A stretch of 15,165 nt of DNA from Bacteroidales bacterium (GTDB lineage Bacteria > Bacteroidota > Bacteroidia > Bacteroidales > UBA12077). Under the pieces are notes generated by a model that searched no databases, had not been told where the DNA came from, and saw only the letters and a list, made by a program, of their open reading frames with translations. A program made the position numbers and the translations under genes. Where the stretch lies: the NCBI GenBank assembly GCA_003446015.1, contig DMBU01000103.1:1-15165 (forward strand). Reading direction: 5' to 3'. This document shows, piece after piece, positions 7,200-14,375 of this stretch. The stretch's first letter is position 1; the number at the start of each line of letters is the position of its first letter.

Positions 7200-8446
7200 G
7201 AGATCAATTTTTTCAGATTTTCAATGCCTGGCTGAATTGCTTCCGGAATATTCAGTAATTTTTGTACTGATTTAAGATCTTTTAGCCCGCTACCAGTCAA
7301 AAGTACAACATTTTTGGAGTCTTTGTCAAGCTTGTTTTGTTGAGAGTAACTCAATAAACCGGCAAAAGCAGTTGCAGCAGCCGGTTCTGCAAATATTCCT
7401 GTATTTCTTGATAAAATAACAGATGCTTCTATAATCGCATCATCAGAAACTGTAATATATTCACCATTGTAATTTTGAATAAACTGTTTAGCCATATAAA
7501 AATTGCGGGGAATATCAACGGAAATAGAATCGGCAATTGTATTGCTTGGTCTGATTTCAAAGTCTTTATTGTTGATGTTTCTGGTTAAATTATCACTTCC
7601 TTCGGATTGAACAGCAACAATTGTTGGAATTTTTTCAATCAACTTCAGATTTAAAAGATCCTCAAAACCTTTATAAACACCGGAGATAATTACTCCATCG
7701 CCCACAGGAACGAATATTCGATCTGGTAATGTTTCGTTCATTTGATCAAATATTTCAAATGATACCGTTTTTTTACCTTCAATAGTTAATGGATTAAAGG
7801 CAGTGTTTCTGTTGTACCATCCAAATTCTTCGGTAGCTTTTATACTTAAATCAAAAGCATCATCGTATGTCCCTTTTACAGGAACTATGGTTGCTCCATA
7901 CATAATGATTTGAGTGAGTTTTGCAATAGGAGCAGACTCAGGAACCATGATTATGGCCTTTTGATTTTGCGCAGCACAAAGTCCTGCAAGAGATGATCCT
8001 GCATTTCCTGTAGATGCAGCTACAATGGTTTCAAATCCTTTTTCTTTAGCATATGCAGAAACGATTGCCGATGCACGATCTTTAAATGAGAATGTAGGAT
8101 TTTGAGAATCGTCCTTCAAATAAATATGAAAATGAAGTTTTTGTTGATCCAATTCATCAAAATGATAAAAAGGAGTATTACCAACTTTCAATTTTGGTAA
8201 ACTTTCAATTTTATGAATCGGCAAAAGTTTTAGGAAATTGCCCTGTTTAAAATCTTTAAAAAGAAAATTGTTCTTTAAAATTTCAAAAAAGTTATAAACA
8301 ATTCTAAGAACACCTTTTGGTGGACTCGAATCGTTATTTTCCTTGCTGCATTTGGGACATAGATATAGTGTTTCTGTCGAATCGAATTGTTTTCCACAAT
8401 CGATACACTCATAAATGAACTTTTGTGTATTGTTTTTTAATGACAT
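7196..8446 (-). CDS. Threonine-synthase-like PLP enzyme with N-terminal zinc ribbon
   Basis: The 416-residue protein is a fold-type-II PLP enzyme. An N-terminal zinc ribbon has Cys14, Cys17, Cys30 and Cys33. The Schiff-base lysine is Lys122 in FSFKDRAS. The phosphate/substrate loop STGNAGSS lies at 145-152, the second glycine loop VPVGDGVIISG at 246-256, and TGSGLKD near 384-390. It resembles archaeal/plant-type threonine synthase and would be annotated thrC by similarity. However, there are no threonine-pathway genes nearby, and its stop codon overlaps the start of xdh by 4 bp, which implies translational coupling. An alternative is a beta-eliminating or ammonia-lyase activity on an amino-acid-like purine breakdown product, filling the place of E. 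coli ygeX (2,3-diaminopropionate ammonia-lyase, also fold type II). The fold is certain; the reaction is not. Confidence 0.85.
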   Translation of the reverse strand: MSLKNNTQKFIYECIDCGKQFDSTETLYLCPKCSKENNDSSPPKGVLRIVYNFFEILKNNFLFKDFKQGNFLKLLPIHKIESLPKLKVGNTPFYHFDELDQQKLHFHIYLKDDSQNPTFSFKDRASAIVSAYAKEKGFETIVAASTGNAGSSLAGLCAAQNQKAIIMVPESAPIAKLTQIIMYGATIVPVKGTYDDAFDLSIKATEEFGWYNRNTAFNPLTIEGKKTVSFEIFDQMNETLPDRIFVPVGDGVIISGVYKGFEDLLNLKLIEKIPTIVAVQSEGSDNLTRNINNKDFEIRPSNTIADSISVDIPRNFYMAKQFIQNYNGEYITVSDDAIIEASVILSRNTGIFAEPAAATAFAGLLSYSQQNKLDKDSKNVVLLTGSGLKDLKSVQKLLNIPEAIQPGIENLKKLIS

Positions 8447-8459
8447 AGATTTTGATCTA

Positions 8460-8474
8460 ATGCGAATTTAACTA
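8460..8474. promoter_or_regulatory. Weak second Lrp-box candidate
   Basis: Eleven of 15 positions match the E. coli Lrp consensus YAGHAWATTWTDCTR, 14 bp upstream of the threonine-synthase-like start codon. In such AT-rich DNA a match of this quality may be chance. Confidence 0.2.
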
Positions 8475-8518
8475 ATTTTGTTTAACAACACCCTAAAATC
8501 TATTTACTATAAATATAC

Positions 8519-8637
8519 AAAAGGTGTCTCAGTAGTTATATTTAAAGGTTTGGTATACCTGTGATTTTTACTTATTGAAAAGTTTTTGTATTGAGTTAAT
8601 TCAGGTAATTTTTAAAACTACAATGGGACACCTTTTT
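8519..8637. mobile_element. 119-bp inverted-repeat element (MITE-like), no ORF
   Basis: Left arm 8519-8537 and right arm 8616-8636 are inverted copies: AAAAGGTGTC and GACACCTTTT at the ends, GTAGTT and AACTAC inside, with a 3-versus-5-base mismatch between them. The 78-bp interior is non-coding and contains a GGTATACC palindrome (8552-8559). This is the layout of a miniature transposable element, but no clear target-site duplication is visible. It lies between the two PLP genes and would form a large hairpin in a shared transcript, so a terminator or processing role is also possible. Confidence 0.5.
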
Positions 8638-8645
8638 AAATTTAA

Positions 8646-8673
8646 AATTTCAATTCCAGATTCCAGATTCCAA
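8646..8673. repeat. 7-bp tandem repeat (ATTCCAG type)
   Basis: Four heptamers (AATTTCA, ATTCCAG, ATTCCAG, ATTCCAA) follow the stop codon of the 494-residue PLP enzyme. The unit is close to the TTYCARA array at 14970-15039. Confidence 0.65.
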
Positions 8674-8676
8674 TTT

Positions 8677-10161
8677 TTATTTATATTCTTTCAATAATCC
8701 GGTTCTTTCGTTAAATTCATTGATTAATTCGTCCCAGCGTTGAACCTGGTGAAACTGCTTATTCCAGATTTCACGATCGTTCCACAATTGATTTAAATCA
8801 GCAACATCTTTTTCTTGTTGCTCAACCCAGGTAAAGTACTTCAGATTATGAATTGCTTTTCTGTCATAATAGTTCAACTCTTTTGTATAATCGGTAGTAC
8901 ATCCAAGTACGCATTTTTCAAAATCTTTAATAGCCTGAATATCATTATATGAACCACGTTCTTCGTTTAATTCCTCGATACGGGATTGATACATGTCAGC
9001 TGAATCGGTTGCAATGGTAATCACGATATCATCATTAGTCATTTCATAATATTTAGCAGCTTTTATGGATGAAAGCATATTACTAATTCCTGAAATACCA
9101 ATCAGGTGTAAATTATCGATTACTTCTTGAGTAACTCCAATAGATTTCAAATACACATGTCCCTCTTTCGTATTAAACAAACGAAGCAACCTCATACAGT
9201 CTTCATCATCAATAGCTGTAATTACGTCAGTATTTTTAACATTATGTACCCAAGGTACGTGTTTATCACCAATACCTTCTATTCTGTGTCCGCCAAAACC
9301 ATTCATTAATAATGTTGGGCATTGCAATGCTTCAGAAGCAACAACTTTCACATGAGGAACAATTGTTCTTAAATAATCTCCGGCAGCAATCGTTCCTGCT
9401 GATCCTGTTGCAGAGATATATGCGGCTAAATTGCTTTTTTCAGTTTTAACCAAATTATAAACTTCTTCAATAGCATGACCAGTCGTGTTGTAATGCCATG
9501 CAGCATTTCCAAATTCATCAAACTGATTGAAAATAACACAGTCCTTACGATTTCTTCTGATATCCCAACATTTATCGTAAATCTCTTTTACATTAGATTC
9601 ACAACCTGGTGTTGCTATTACTTCAGAACCAATTACATCGCGTAACCAGGTGAATCTTTCCTTACTCATTTCTTCGGGTAAAATAGCCACAGATTCTGTT
9701 CCCATTAATTTAGAATCAAATGCTCCACCACGACAATAATTCCCTGTTGATGGCCAAACAGCTTTATGATAAGTTGGATCAAATTCGCCTGTAGTAATTC
9801 TTGGGGCTAAACATCCGTATGCGGCACCAACTTTGTGTGCTCCTGTTGGAAACCATTTTCCAATAAGCAATACAATACGTGCATTTACGCCGGTTAGTTC
9901 TTTTGGTAACTCAATATAATTCACATTTCCATACAAACCCCCAGTTTCTTTAGGTTCGTTTTTCCATGTAATTCTAAATAGGTTTAAAGGGTTAATTTCC
10001 CATAAACCAATATTTTTTAATTGATCTTTTATTTTATTCGGAACCAAATCCGGATTTCTTTGTTGTTCAAATGTAGGGAGAATGATTTTTCTCTCTTTAA
10101 AACGGTTAACAGCATTCTGTAATGCTTTTTCGTTGGTTACTTTATCAATAATTGGAATCAT
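8677..10161 (-). CDS. PLP-dependent enzyme, tryptophan-synthase-beta/cysteine-synthase fold, unassigned reaction
   Basis: The 494-residue protein is a fold-type-II PLP enzyme longer than cysteine synthase. The likely Schiff-base lysine is Lys110 in PTGAHKVGAA. The substrate loop STGNYCRGGA is at 138-147, the phosphate loop ATGSAGTIAAG at 251-261 and a late IATDSADMY at 383-391. An N-terminal extension of about 90 residues and a C-terminal tail of about 100 residues rich in Trp, Tyr, Asp and Glu are not part of the standard core. I do not recognise a characterised enzyme. It is transcribed divergently from an Lrp/AsnC regulator and leads the minus-strand run toward xdh, ssnA and hyuA, so a lyase or eliminase acting on an amino acid released from purine breakdown is a reasonable guess. 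A 230-bp gap with an inverted-repeat element separates it from the next gene, so it may be its own transcript. Confidence 0.85.
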   Translation of the reverse strand: MIPIIDKVTNEKALQNAVNRFKERKIILPTFEQQRNPDLVPNKIKDQLKNIGLWEINPLNLFRITWKNEPKETGGLYGNVNYIELPKELTGVNARIVLLIGKWFPTGAHKVGAAYGCLAPRITTGEFDPTYHKAVWPSTGNYCRGGAFDSKLMGTESVAILPEEMSKERFTWLRDVIGSEVIATPGCESNVKEIYDKCWDIRRNRKDCVIFNQFDEFGNAAWHYNTTGHAIEEVYNLVKTEKSNLAAYISATGSAGTIAAGDYLRTIVPHVKVVASEALQCPTLLMNGFGGHRIEGIGDKHVPWVHNVKNTDVITAIDDEDCMRLLRLFNTKEGHVYLKSIGVTQEVIDNLHLIGISGISNMLSSIKAAKYYEMTNDDIVITIATDSADMYQSRIEELNEERGSYNDIQAIKDFEKCVLGCTTDYTKELNYYDRKAIHNLKYFTWVEQQEKDVADLNQLWNDREIWNKQFHQVQRWDELINEFNERTGLLKEYK

Positions 10162-10240
10162 TCTTTTGTCTTTGATATTAGATTAATATGCTCTGCAAGT
10201 TACGCAAATTATAAATATGTCCTTCAATAAATTATGAGAA

Positions 10241-10255
10241 TAGTAAATTATCCTA
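10241..10255. promoter_or_regulatory. Lrp-box operator candidate
   Basis: TAGTAAATTATCCTA matches the E. coli Lrp consensus YAGHAWATTWTDCTR at 14 of 15 positions (only the D position is C). It contains a 5-bp dyad with flanking bases (AATAG...CTATT). It lies between the divergent lrp and PLP-enzyme genes, about 75-80 bp from each start codon, and abuts the -33 region of the lrp promoter. Autoregulation and control of the PLP gene are likely. Using the E. coli consensus in this phylum is an extrapolation. Confidence 0.55.
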
Positions 10256-10258
10256 TTA

Positions 10259-10290
10259 ATTGTATAAGTATAAGAAATATATTATATTTG
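10259..10290 (+). promoter_or_regulatory. Promoter of the Lrp/AsnC gene (Bacteroidota type)
   Basis: The -7 box TATATTTG (10283-10290) fits TAnnTTTG exactly, and ATTG (10259-10262) fits the -33 TTTG at 3 of 4 positions with a 20-bp spacer. AAGGAA at 10307-10312 is a possible ribosome site, 17 nt before the ATG. A comparable box toward the minus-strand PLP gene (CAAATTATA, 10205-10213) has one base too many between TA and TTTG. Confidence 0.5.
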
Positions 10291-10329
10291 TACAGTAAAC
10301 CATTTTAAGGAACAGAAAAATAAACTATC

Positions 10330-10791
10330 ATGAAAACAATAGACGAAATTGACAGGAAATTGCTGAATGTTTTGCAAACCAACAGTAGGATCACTATTCG
10401 GGAGTTATCAGAAAAATTGCATTTGTCTACAACTCCAATTCATGAACGAATTAAAAAACTTGAAAAAAGTGGATACATCAAACAGTATATTACTCTGGTT
10501 GATCCTAAAATGATAGGGAAAAAATTGATTGTATATATTTCTGTTTCACTTAATAAACATACAAAAGAAGCCATTGAAGAGTTTGAAGCCCAAATGAAAA
10601 AAATGGATGAAGTAATGGAATCATACTACATTTCAGGAAGCTCAGATTTTCTGTTAAAAGTTTATTGCAACGATATGGACGATTTTCATCAGTTTATAAC
10701 TACAAAATTTTCTGTAATTGGTAATATTACGCAGTTCTATAGTTCATTTGTGATGTCGGAAAATAAAGTAAAGCAGAACTTTATTTTGTAA
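10330..10791 (+). CDS. Lrp/AsnC family transcriptional regulator
   Basis: The 153-residue protein has the standard length of the family. An N-terminal winged helix-turn-helix (about residues 5-60, including DEIDRKLLNVLQ, ITIRELSEKLHLS and ERIKKLEKSGYI) is followed by the RAM ligand-binding domain (about 65-145, with the YYISGSSDFLLKVY segment characteristic of the effector pocket). Members bind amino acids as octamers or dimers and often control a divergent gene. Here the divergent gene encodes a PLP enzyme, which suggests that the effector is that enzyme's amino-acid substrate or product. A near-consensus Lrp box (10241-10255) lies between them. The gene is monocistronic and followed by a hairpin terminator. 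The family is certain; the effector is unknown. Confidence 0.95.
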   Translation: MKTIDEIDRKLLNVLQTNSRITIRELSEKLHLSTTPIHERIKKLEKSGYIKQYITLVDPKMIGKKLIVYISVSLNKHTKEAIEEFEAQMKKMDEVMESYYISGSSDFLLKVYCNDMDDFHQFITTKFSVIGNITQFYSSFVMSENKVKQNFIL

Positions 10792-10844
10792 GATAAAGTT
10801 TAGTTTTAAAAAGAATAGAATAAACCTAATTCATATTATTTTAT

Positions 10845-10913
10845 TGTCATTCCCGCGAAAGCGGGAATCTTTTTTAGATTCCTGATCTTCGTTTCACTTC
10901 GTCAGGAATGACA
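10845..10913. repeat. Composite inverted repeat between lrp and ygfK
   Basis: Outer arms TGTCATTCC (10845-10853) and GGAATGACA (10905-10913) enclose two hairpins: 10849-10868, and 10878-10885 with 10902-10909 (ATTCCTGA/TCAGGAAT). The GTCATT...AATGAC termini are shared with the element at 865-944, so both look like members of one dispersed repeat family. Confidence 0.65.
10849..10875 (+). terminator. Rho-independent terminator of lrp
   Basis: A perfect 8-bp stem ATTCCCGC/GCGGGAAT with a GAAA tetraloop is followed by CT and five more T on the plus strand. It ends the lrp transcript about 60 bp after its stop codon. It is also the left half of the composite repeat, so the repeat may have been co-opted. 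On the minus strand no T-run follows, so it is not a good ygfK terminator. Confidence 0.75.
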
Positions 10914-10924
10914 TTAATCTAAAA

Positions 10925-13900
10925 TTATAATTTTTTTCCCGCTTTTAATAAAATACTCATTTCGGCTGCACGATAAATTTGTGCTTCATTGATACCATTA
11001 GATTTAAACTGAATATCAAGAATTGAAAAATCACGTTTATTGATTTTTATTTCAAATTTATTGGTGATATATAAGAATTCATCTTTCTTTTCTTCTAACT
11101 GATAAGTTTCACCTTTGTGTTTATTAAGGATTGTACTTTCATTTTTCAAGAAATAACCTTCATCAGCAACATCGAACGATGATTTTGTAAGCCAGAATTT
11201 TGGTTTTTCTTTGTATGGAGCACTATTGGTAGGGCAAAAGGTGTTACAATTTCCACATTCGTTACAGAAATTAGCAATGTTCAAAATTTGGTATTTTTGA
11301 GAGATTTCAAATAATCCTTCATTTACAATTTCAATTTCTCCAGTTTCAAGCTGAGTAGCTTTTTGCAAGTAATATGTTACAGGCTCTGATTCATAGGAAT
11401 AGTTTGCAAAATTCGGACAAACAGTTGTGCAGATATTACAAATTTCGTCGCATTGTAAACAACGATCAGCTTCAGCTTTTATCGTTTCCTTATCAAGAGT
11501 TTCGCTAACGAGTTTAAAGTTTCTACGATCATGAATATCCAGTTCAACTAATTCAGGAGCAAAATGTCTTTTTGCTCTCTTAATCATAAGTTCTTTTTTG
11601 CTAAAATCCTTTCTATTTGTTGGCTTTGAAATACTAAAATCAATTTCTGCCTTTTTCATAATTTGCTCAGCAGCTTTTCGTCCATCGCCAATGGCTTTAA
11701 TGGCTGTTGCTGCTCCGCGCAATGCATCACCACCAATAAAAATATTTTCAATCTGAGTTTGATAGTTGCCAATAGTTGCTTTTAAAAGTTCTTCTTGAAT
11801 AAAATCAATATCAAGGCTTTGTCCGATGGCCGGAATAATAGTATCGCAAGGAATTTCAAATTCTGATCCTTTAATTTCTACAGGTCTTGGCCTTCCTGAT
11901 GAATCTGAATCTTTTAATTCCATTTTGCTGCAAACTAAAGCTTTTACTTTTCCATTTTCCTGAATTACTTTTTCTGGTCCAGCCAATTCAATAATTTCCA
12001 TTCCTTCTTCCAAAACTGCTTTTATCTCGCCCTGATCGGCAGGCATTTCATTTAAGGTTCTTCTATAAACAATTGTTACTTTACCTTCGTTACCCACCAT
12101 TCTGTAGGCTGTTCTGGCAGCATCCATGGCTGTATTTCCACCACCAATAATTACTACATTCTTGCCAATTTCCAGCCTGCCTGTCGGCAGACAGGTTTCT
12201 TTTCCTTTTTTAACATTGAATAAAAATTCTAATGAGTCTAAAACACCTTCTGAATCGATTCCATCCAGCTGATAAGGAGCGGAGAGTTGTGCTCCGGCAC
12301 CTATAAACATATAATTGTAGTTTTCTTTCAGAGAATTAAATTTAGCACGATCAATCTTATGGTTATAATTAATCTGAACTCCAAGATCGGTCACTCGTTT
12401 GAAATCTGTTTCAATGGCTTCATCGGTTAAACGAAAACCCGGAATAGCATATTGAACCATTCCTCCAGCTTTTGAATTTGCTTCGAAAACTTCAACAGAA
12501 AATCCTGCTAATGAAAGGTAATATGCACATGACAATCCTGAAGGTCCTGCACCAATAATTGCTACCTTAAGATTGTTTTTATTGGATGAGCTTAATTTGA
12601 CTTCTTTTTGTTCCGATATAAATCGTTTTACTTCGCGAATTAAAAGCGATTCGTCGTAATTTACACGGGTACATTTGTTCTGACATAAATGATCGCAGAC
12701 CATTCCGGTTATAGACGGAAATGGATTTGTTTTTAAAATCACTTCAAAAGCTTTGTCAAACTGACCAGTTGACGTATAATATAAATAATCAGGAATATCC
12801 TGATTAGTAGCACAAGTGTCTCTGCAAGGAGCCGAAATACAATCGAAATAGCCTAAATTCCTTTCAGTTTTAATGTCAGGATCTTTAATGGATTTTCTTT
12901 TGTAAAAATCTGATTCTAACACCTTTTCTGAGTACTTGTTAAGATTTTTTAATGCATCTGTTTTTGAGATTTGTAAAGCAATATTTGCCTTTTTCAGCTC
13001 ATCAAAATACTGGTTTAATCTCATATAACCACCTGGTTTCAGTATATCAGAACAAACAGTTACTGTTTTAAATCCACAGGATAATATATCTGAAATATTA
13101 AAAGCATCGGCACCGGCTGAGAATGATAATTGTAAATCTCCATTAAATTCGTTTTGTAGCTTTTTAGCAACAAGGATTGAGATTGGATGCAAAGCACGAC
13201 CGCTCATATACATCATATCCACATTTGAACCAAAAACTGATTTATTGTTTGTTGATTCCAGAGTATTTGTCATTTTTAATCCAAAGTGCAAGCCTTTTTG
13301 ATTTGCAATTTCCAGCAATGAACGAATAATTTTTAAAGCATCAGGATATTTTAAATCATGCTCAAATGCAATATCAGGAACTTCGGTTTTAAAATTTAAT
13401 TCTTCATTCAGGATTTCTCTTAATTGATCAGAACCAAGCAATGTTGGATTGAGTTTTACATAGGTGTGAAGGTTTTTTTCCTGTAATAAATATTTGGCAA
13501 TATCTTCAATTTCGTTAGCCGGGCAGCCGTGCATGGTTGATAAGGTAATATTATCAGAAATCTGATTTGGAATAGATATAGTTTCAATTTCAGGATAAAT
13601 TTCTTTAATCTCGTTAATCTTTTCTTTTAGTTCTGCTGTACAATCATTCATTTTGGAAAAGAACCACTGTACGTTATCTTTCAAAATTCCTTCAAGATTA
13701 TATCCAACGCTCATATTAAAAATTGTATTAATCTCTTTAGCATAACCGAATTTATGATTCAGAATATGAATGATAATCCAGGCAATCAGATATTCGTTAA
13801 AACTTTCTTTGATTTTTAATTCCTGCGACCATTCACAATTGTAACCTTCATCCTGCATGTCGATGCAAGGTTTTGAAACTTCAAGTTCGTCCAGTGTTTG

Positions 13901-14161
13901 AATGGTTTTTAGTTCGATATATCGAGCACCCATCAGCCACGCACCTATAATGTTTTGTGCTATTTGCGAATGCGGTCCTGCAGCAACTCCAATTGGTGAA
14001 TCAATATTTTGATTAAATTGATTTATTTTATATTTGTTATCCTTTACGGGATTGAAGAATAATTCTTCAGGAATACCAAAAATACTTTGGTTCTTATTGT
14101 ATTCTTTTAAAATAATTTGCAATAATTGATTTATAGATATAGGATAAAATTTATCGGTCAT
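10925..14161 (-). CDS. ygfK: YgfK-type multidomain oxidoreductase (so-called putative selenate reductase subunit)
   Basis: The 1078-residue protein (from the ATG at 14161) has three parts. Residues about 1-430 are a dihydroorotate-dehydrogenase-like flavin barrel: PIGVAAGP near 56, IELKTI near 82, STMHGCP at 208-214, VKLNP at 235-239 and the phosphate loop VCSDILKPGGY near 369-379. Residues about 435-840 are GltD-like: cysteines 441, 446, 450, 489, 493 and 497, FAD motif GAGPSG at 537-542 and NAD(P) motif GGGNTA at 673-678. Residues about 895-980 carry two [4Fe-4S] sites (901, 904, 908, 911, 915; 966, 969, 972, 976). These are the modules of dihydropyrimidine dehydrogenase in a different order. 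A role as NAD(P)H-linked reductase or electron partner for XDH in urate/purine breakdown is likely. An upstream GTG at 14230 extends the frame, but those 23 residues come from a hairpin repeat. A short GC-rich repeat is inserted in frame at residues 657-663. Confidence 0.92.
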   Translation of the reverse strand: MTDKFYPISINQLLQIILKEYNKNQSIFGIPEELFFNPVKDNKYKINQFNQNIDSPIGVAAGPHSQIAQNIIGAWLMGARYIELKTIQTLDELEVSKPCIDMQDEGYNCEWSQELKIKESFNEYLIAWIIIHILNHKFGYAKEINTIFNMSVGYNLEGILKDNVQWFFSKMNDCTAELKEKINEIKEIYPEIETISIPNQISDNITLSTMHGCPANEIEDIAKYLLQEKNLHTYVKLNPTLLGSDQLREILNEELNFKTEVPDIAFEHDLKYPDALKIIRSLLEIANQKGLHFGLKMTNTLESTNNKSVFGSNVDMMYMSGRALHPISILVAKKLQNEFNGDLQLSFSAGADAFNISDILSCGFKTVTVCSDILKPGGYMRLNQYFDELKKANIALQISKTDALKNLNKYSEKVLESDFYKRKSIKDPDIKTERNLGYFDCISAPCRDTCATNQDIPDYLYYTSTGQFDKAFEVILKTNPFPSITGMVCDHLCQNKCTRVNYDESLLIREVKRFISEQKEVKLSSSNKNNLKVAIIGAGPSGLSCAYYLSLAGFSVEVFEANSKAGGMVQYAIPGFRLTDEAIETDFKRVTDLGVQINYNHKIDRAKFNSLKENYNYMFIGAGAQLSAPYQLDGIDSEGVLDSLEFLFNVKKGKETCLPTGRLEIGKNVVIIGGGNTAMDAARTAYRMVGNEGKVTIVYRRTLNEMPADQGEIKAVLEEGMEIIELAGPEKVIQENGKVKALVCSKMELKDSDSSGRPRPVEIKGSEFEIPCDTIIPAIGQSLDIDFIQEELLKATIGNYQTQIENIFIGGDALRGAATAIKAIGDGRKAAEQIMKKAEIDFSISKPTNRKDFSKKELMIKRAKRHFAPELVELDIHDRRNFKLVSETLDKETIKAEADRCLQCDEICNICTTVCPNFANYSYESEPVTYYLQKATQLETGEIEIVNEGLFEISQKYQILNIANFCNECGNCNTFCPTNSAPYKEKPKFWLTKSSFDVADEGYFLKNESTILNKHKGETYQLEEKKDEFLYITNKFEIKINKRDFSILDIQFKSNGINEAQIYRAAEMSILLKAGKKL
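12176..12195. repeat. GC-rich palindrome inside the ygfK coding sequence
   Basis: CCTGTC (12180-12185) and GACAGG (12190-12195) form a stem with a GGCA loop, preceded by CCTG. It translates as CLPTGRL just before the NAD-binding GGGNTA motif, in a surface linker of GltD-like proteins. The half-sites match the palindrome at 828-839. This looks like a dispersed repeat tolerated in frame. Confidence 0.65.
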
Positions 14162-14194
14162 GATTTCAGATTTTTTAAATTTGCTAAAAAAAGT

Positions 14195-14272
14195 TTTGTG
14201 TAATTTAGTGTTTTCGAGTCTTTGTGGCACAATATGCCACTAAAACACCAAGGCACGAAAAAATCACAAAGA
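14195..14272. repeat. Hairpin repeat, copy B (ygfK leader)
   Basis: GTGGCA (14224-14229) and TGCCAC (14235-14240) form the core stem with a CAATA loop, flanked by TTTAGTG, AAGGCAC and TCACAAAG units that line up position by position with copy A at 4566-4646. It lies in the 5' leader of ygfK and supplies the spurious GTG start at 14230. Confidence 0.7.
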
Positions 14273-14299
14273 ATAAATAAGGCAAAGAATTTCTTCGAA

Positions 14300-14331
14300 C
14301 AAATTTACACAAAACTGCCGAGATTGTTAAA
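14300..14331 (-). promoter_or_regulatory. Candidate ygfK promoter (Bacteroidota type)
   Basis: On the minus strand TAAATTTG (14300-14307) fits the TAnnTTTG -7 box exactly, and TTTA (14328-14331) fits the -33 TTTG at 3 of 4 with a 20-bp spacer. It would give a leader of about 130 nt containing the hairpin repeat. Confidence 0.4.
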
Positions 14332-14375
14332 TATCTTCTATATTTATGCTTCAATTCAGGAAAAAAATGAATTAA

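Noticed and set aside
10878..10909. Second hairpin as the ygfK terminator
   Set aside because: On the minus strand the stem is followed by A residues, not T, so it does not look like an intrinsic terminator in that direction.
10925..14161. Selenate reductase as the true function of YgfK
   Set aside because: The name comes from association; the domain content points to a DPD/GltD-like NAD(P)H flavoprotein and nothing here shows selenate chemistry.
14162..14230. Extending YgfK to the GTG at 14230
   Set aside because: The added residues are encoded by a hairpin repeat that also occurs upstream of ssnA, and the ATG at 14161 matches the family N-terminus.
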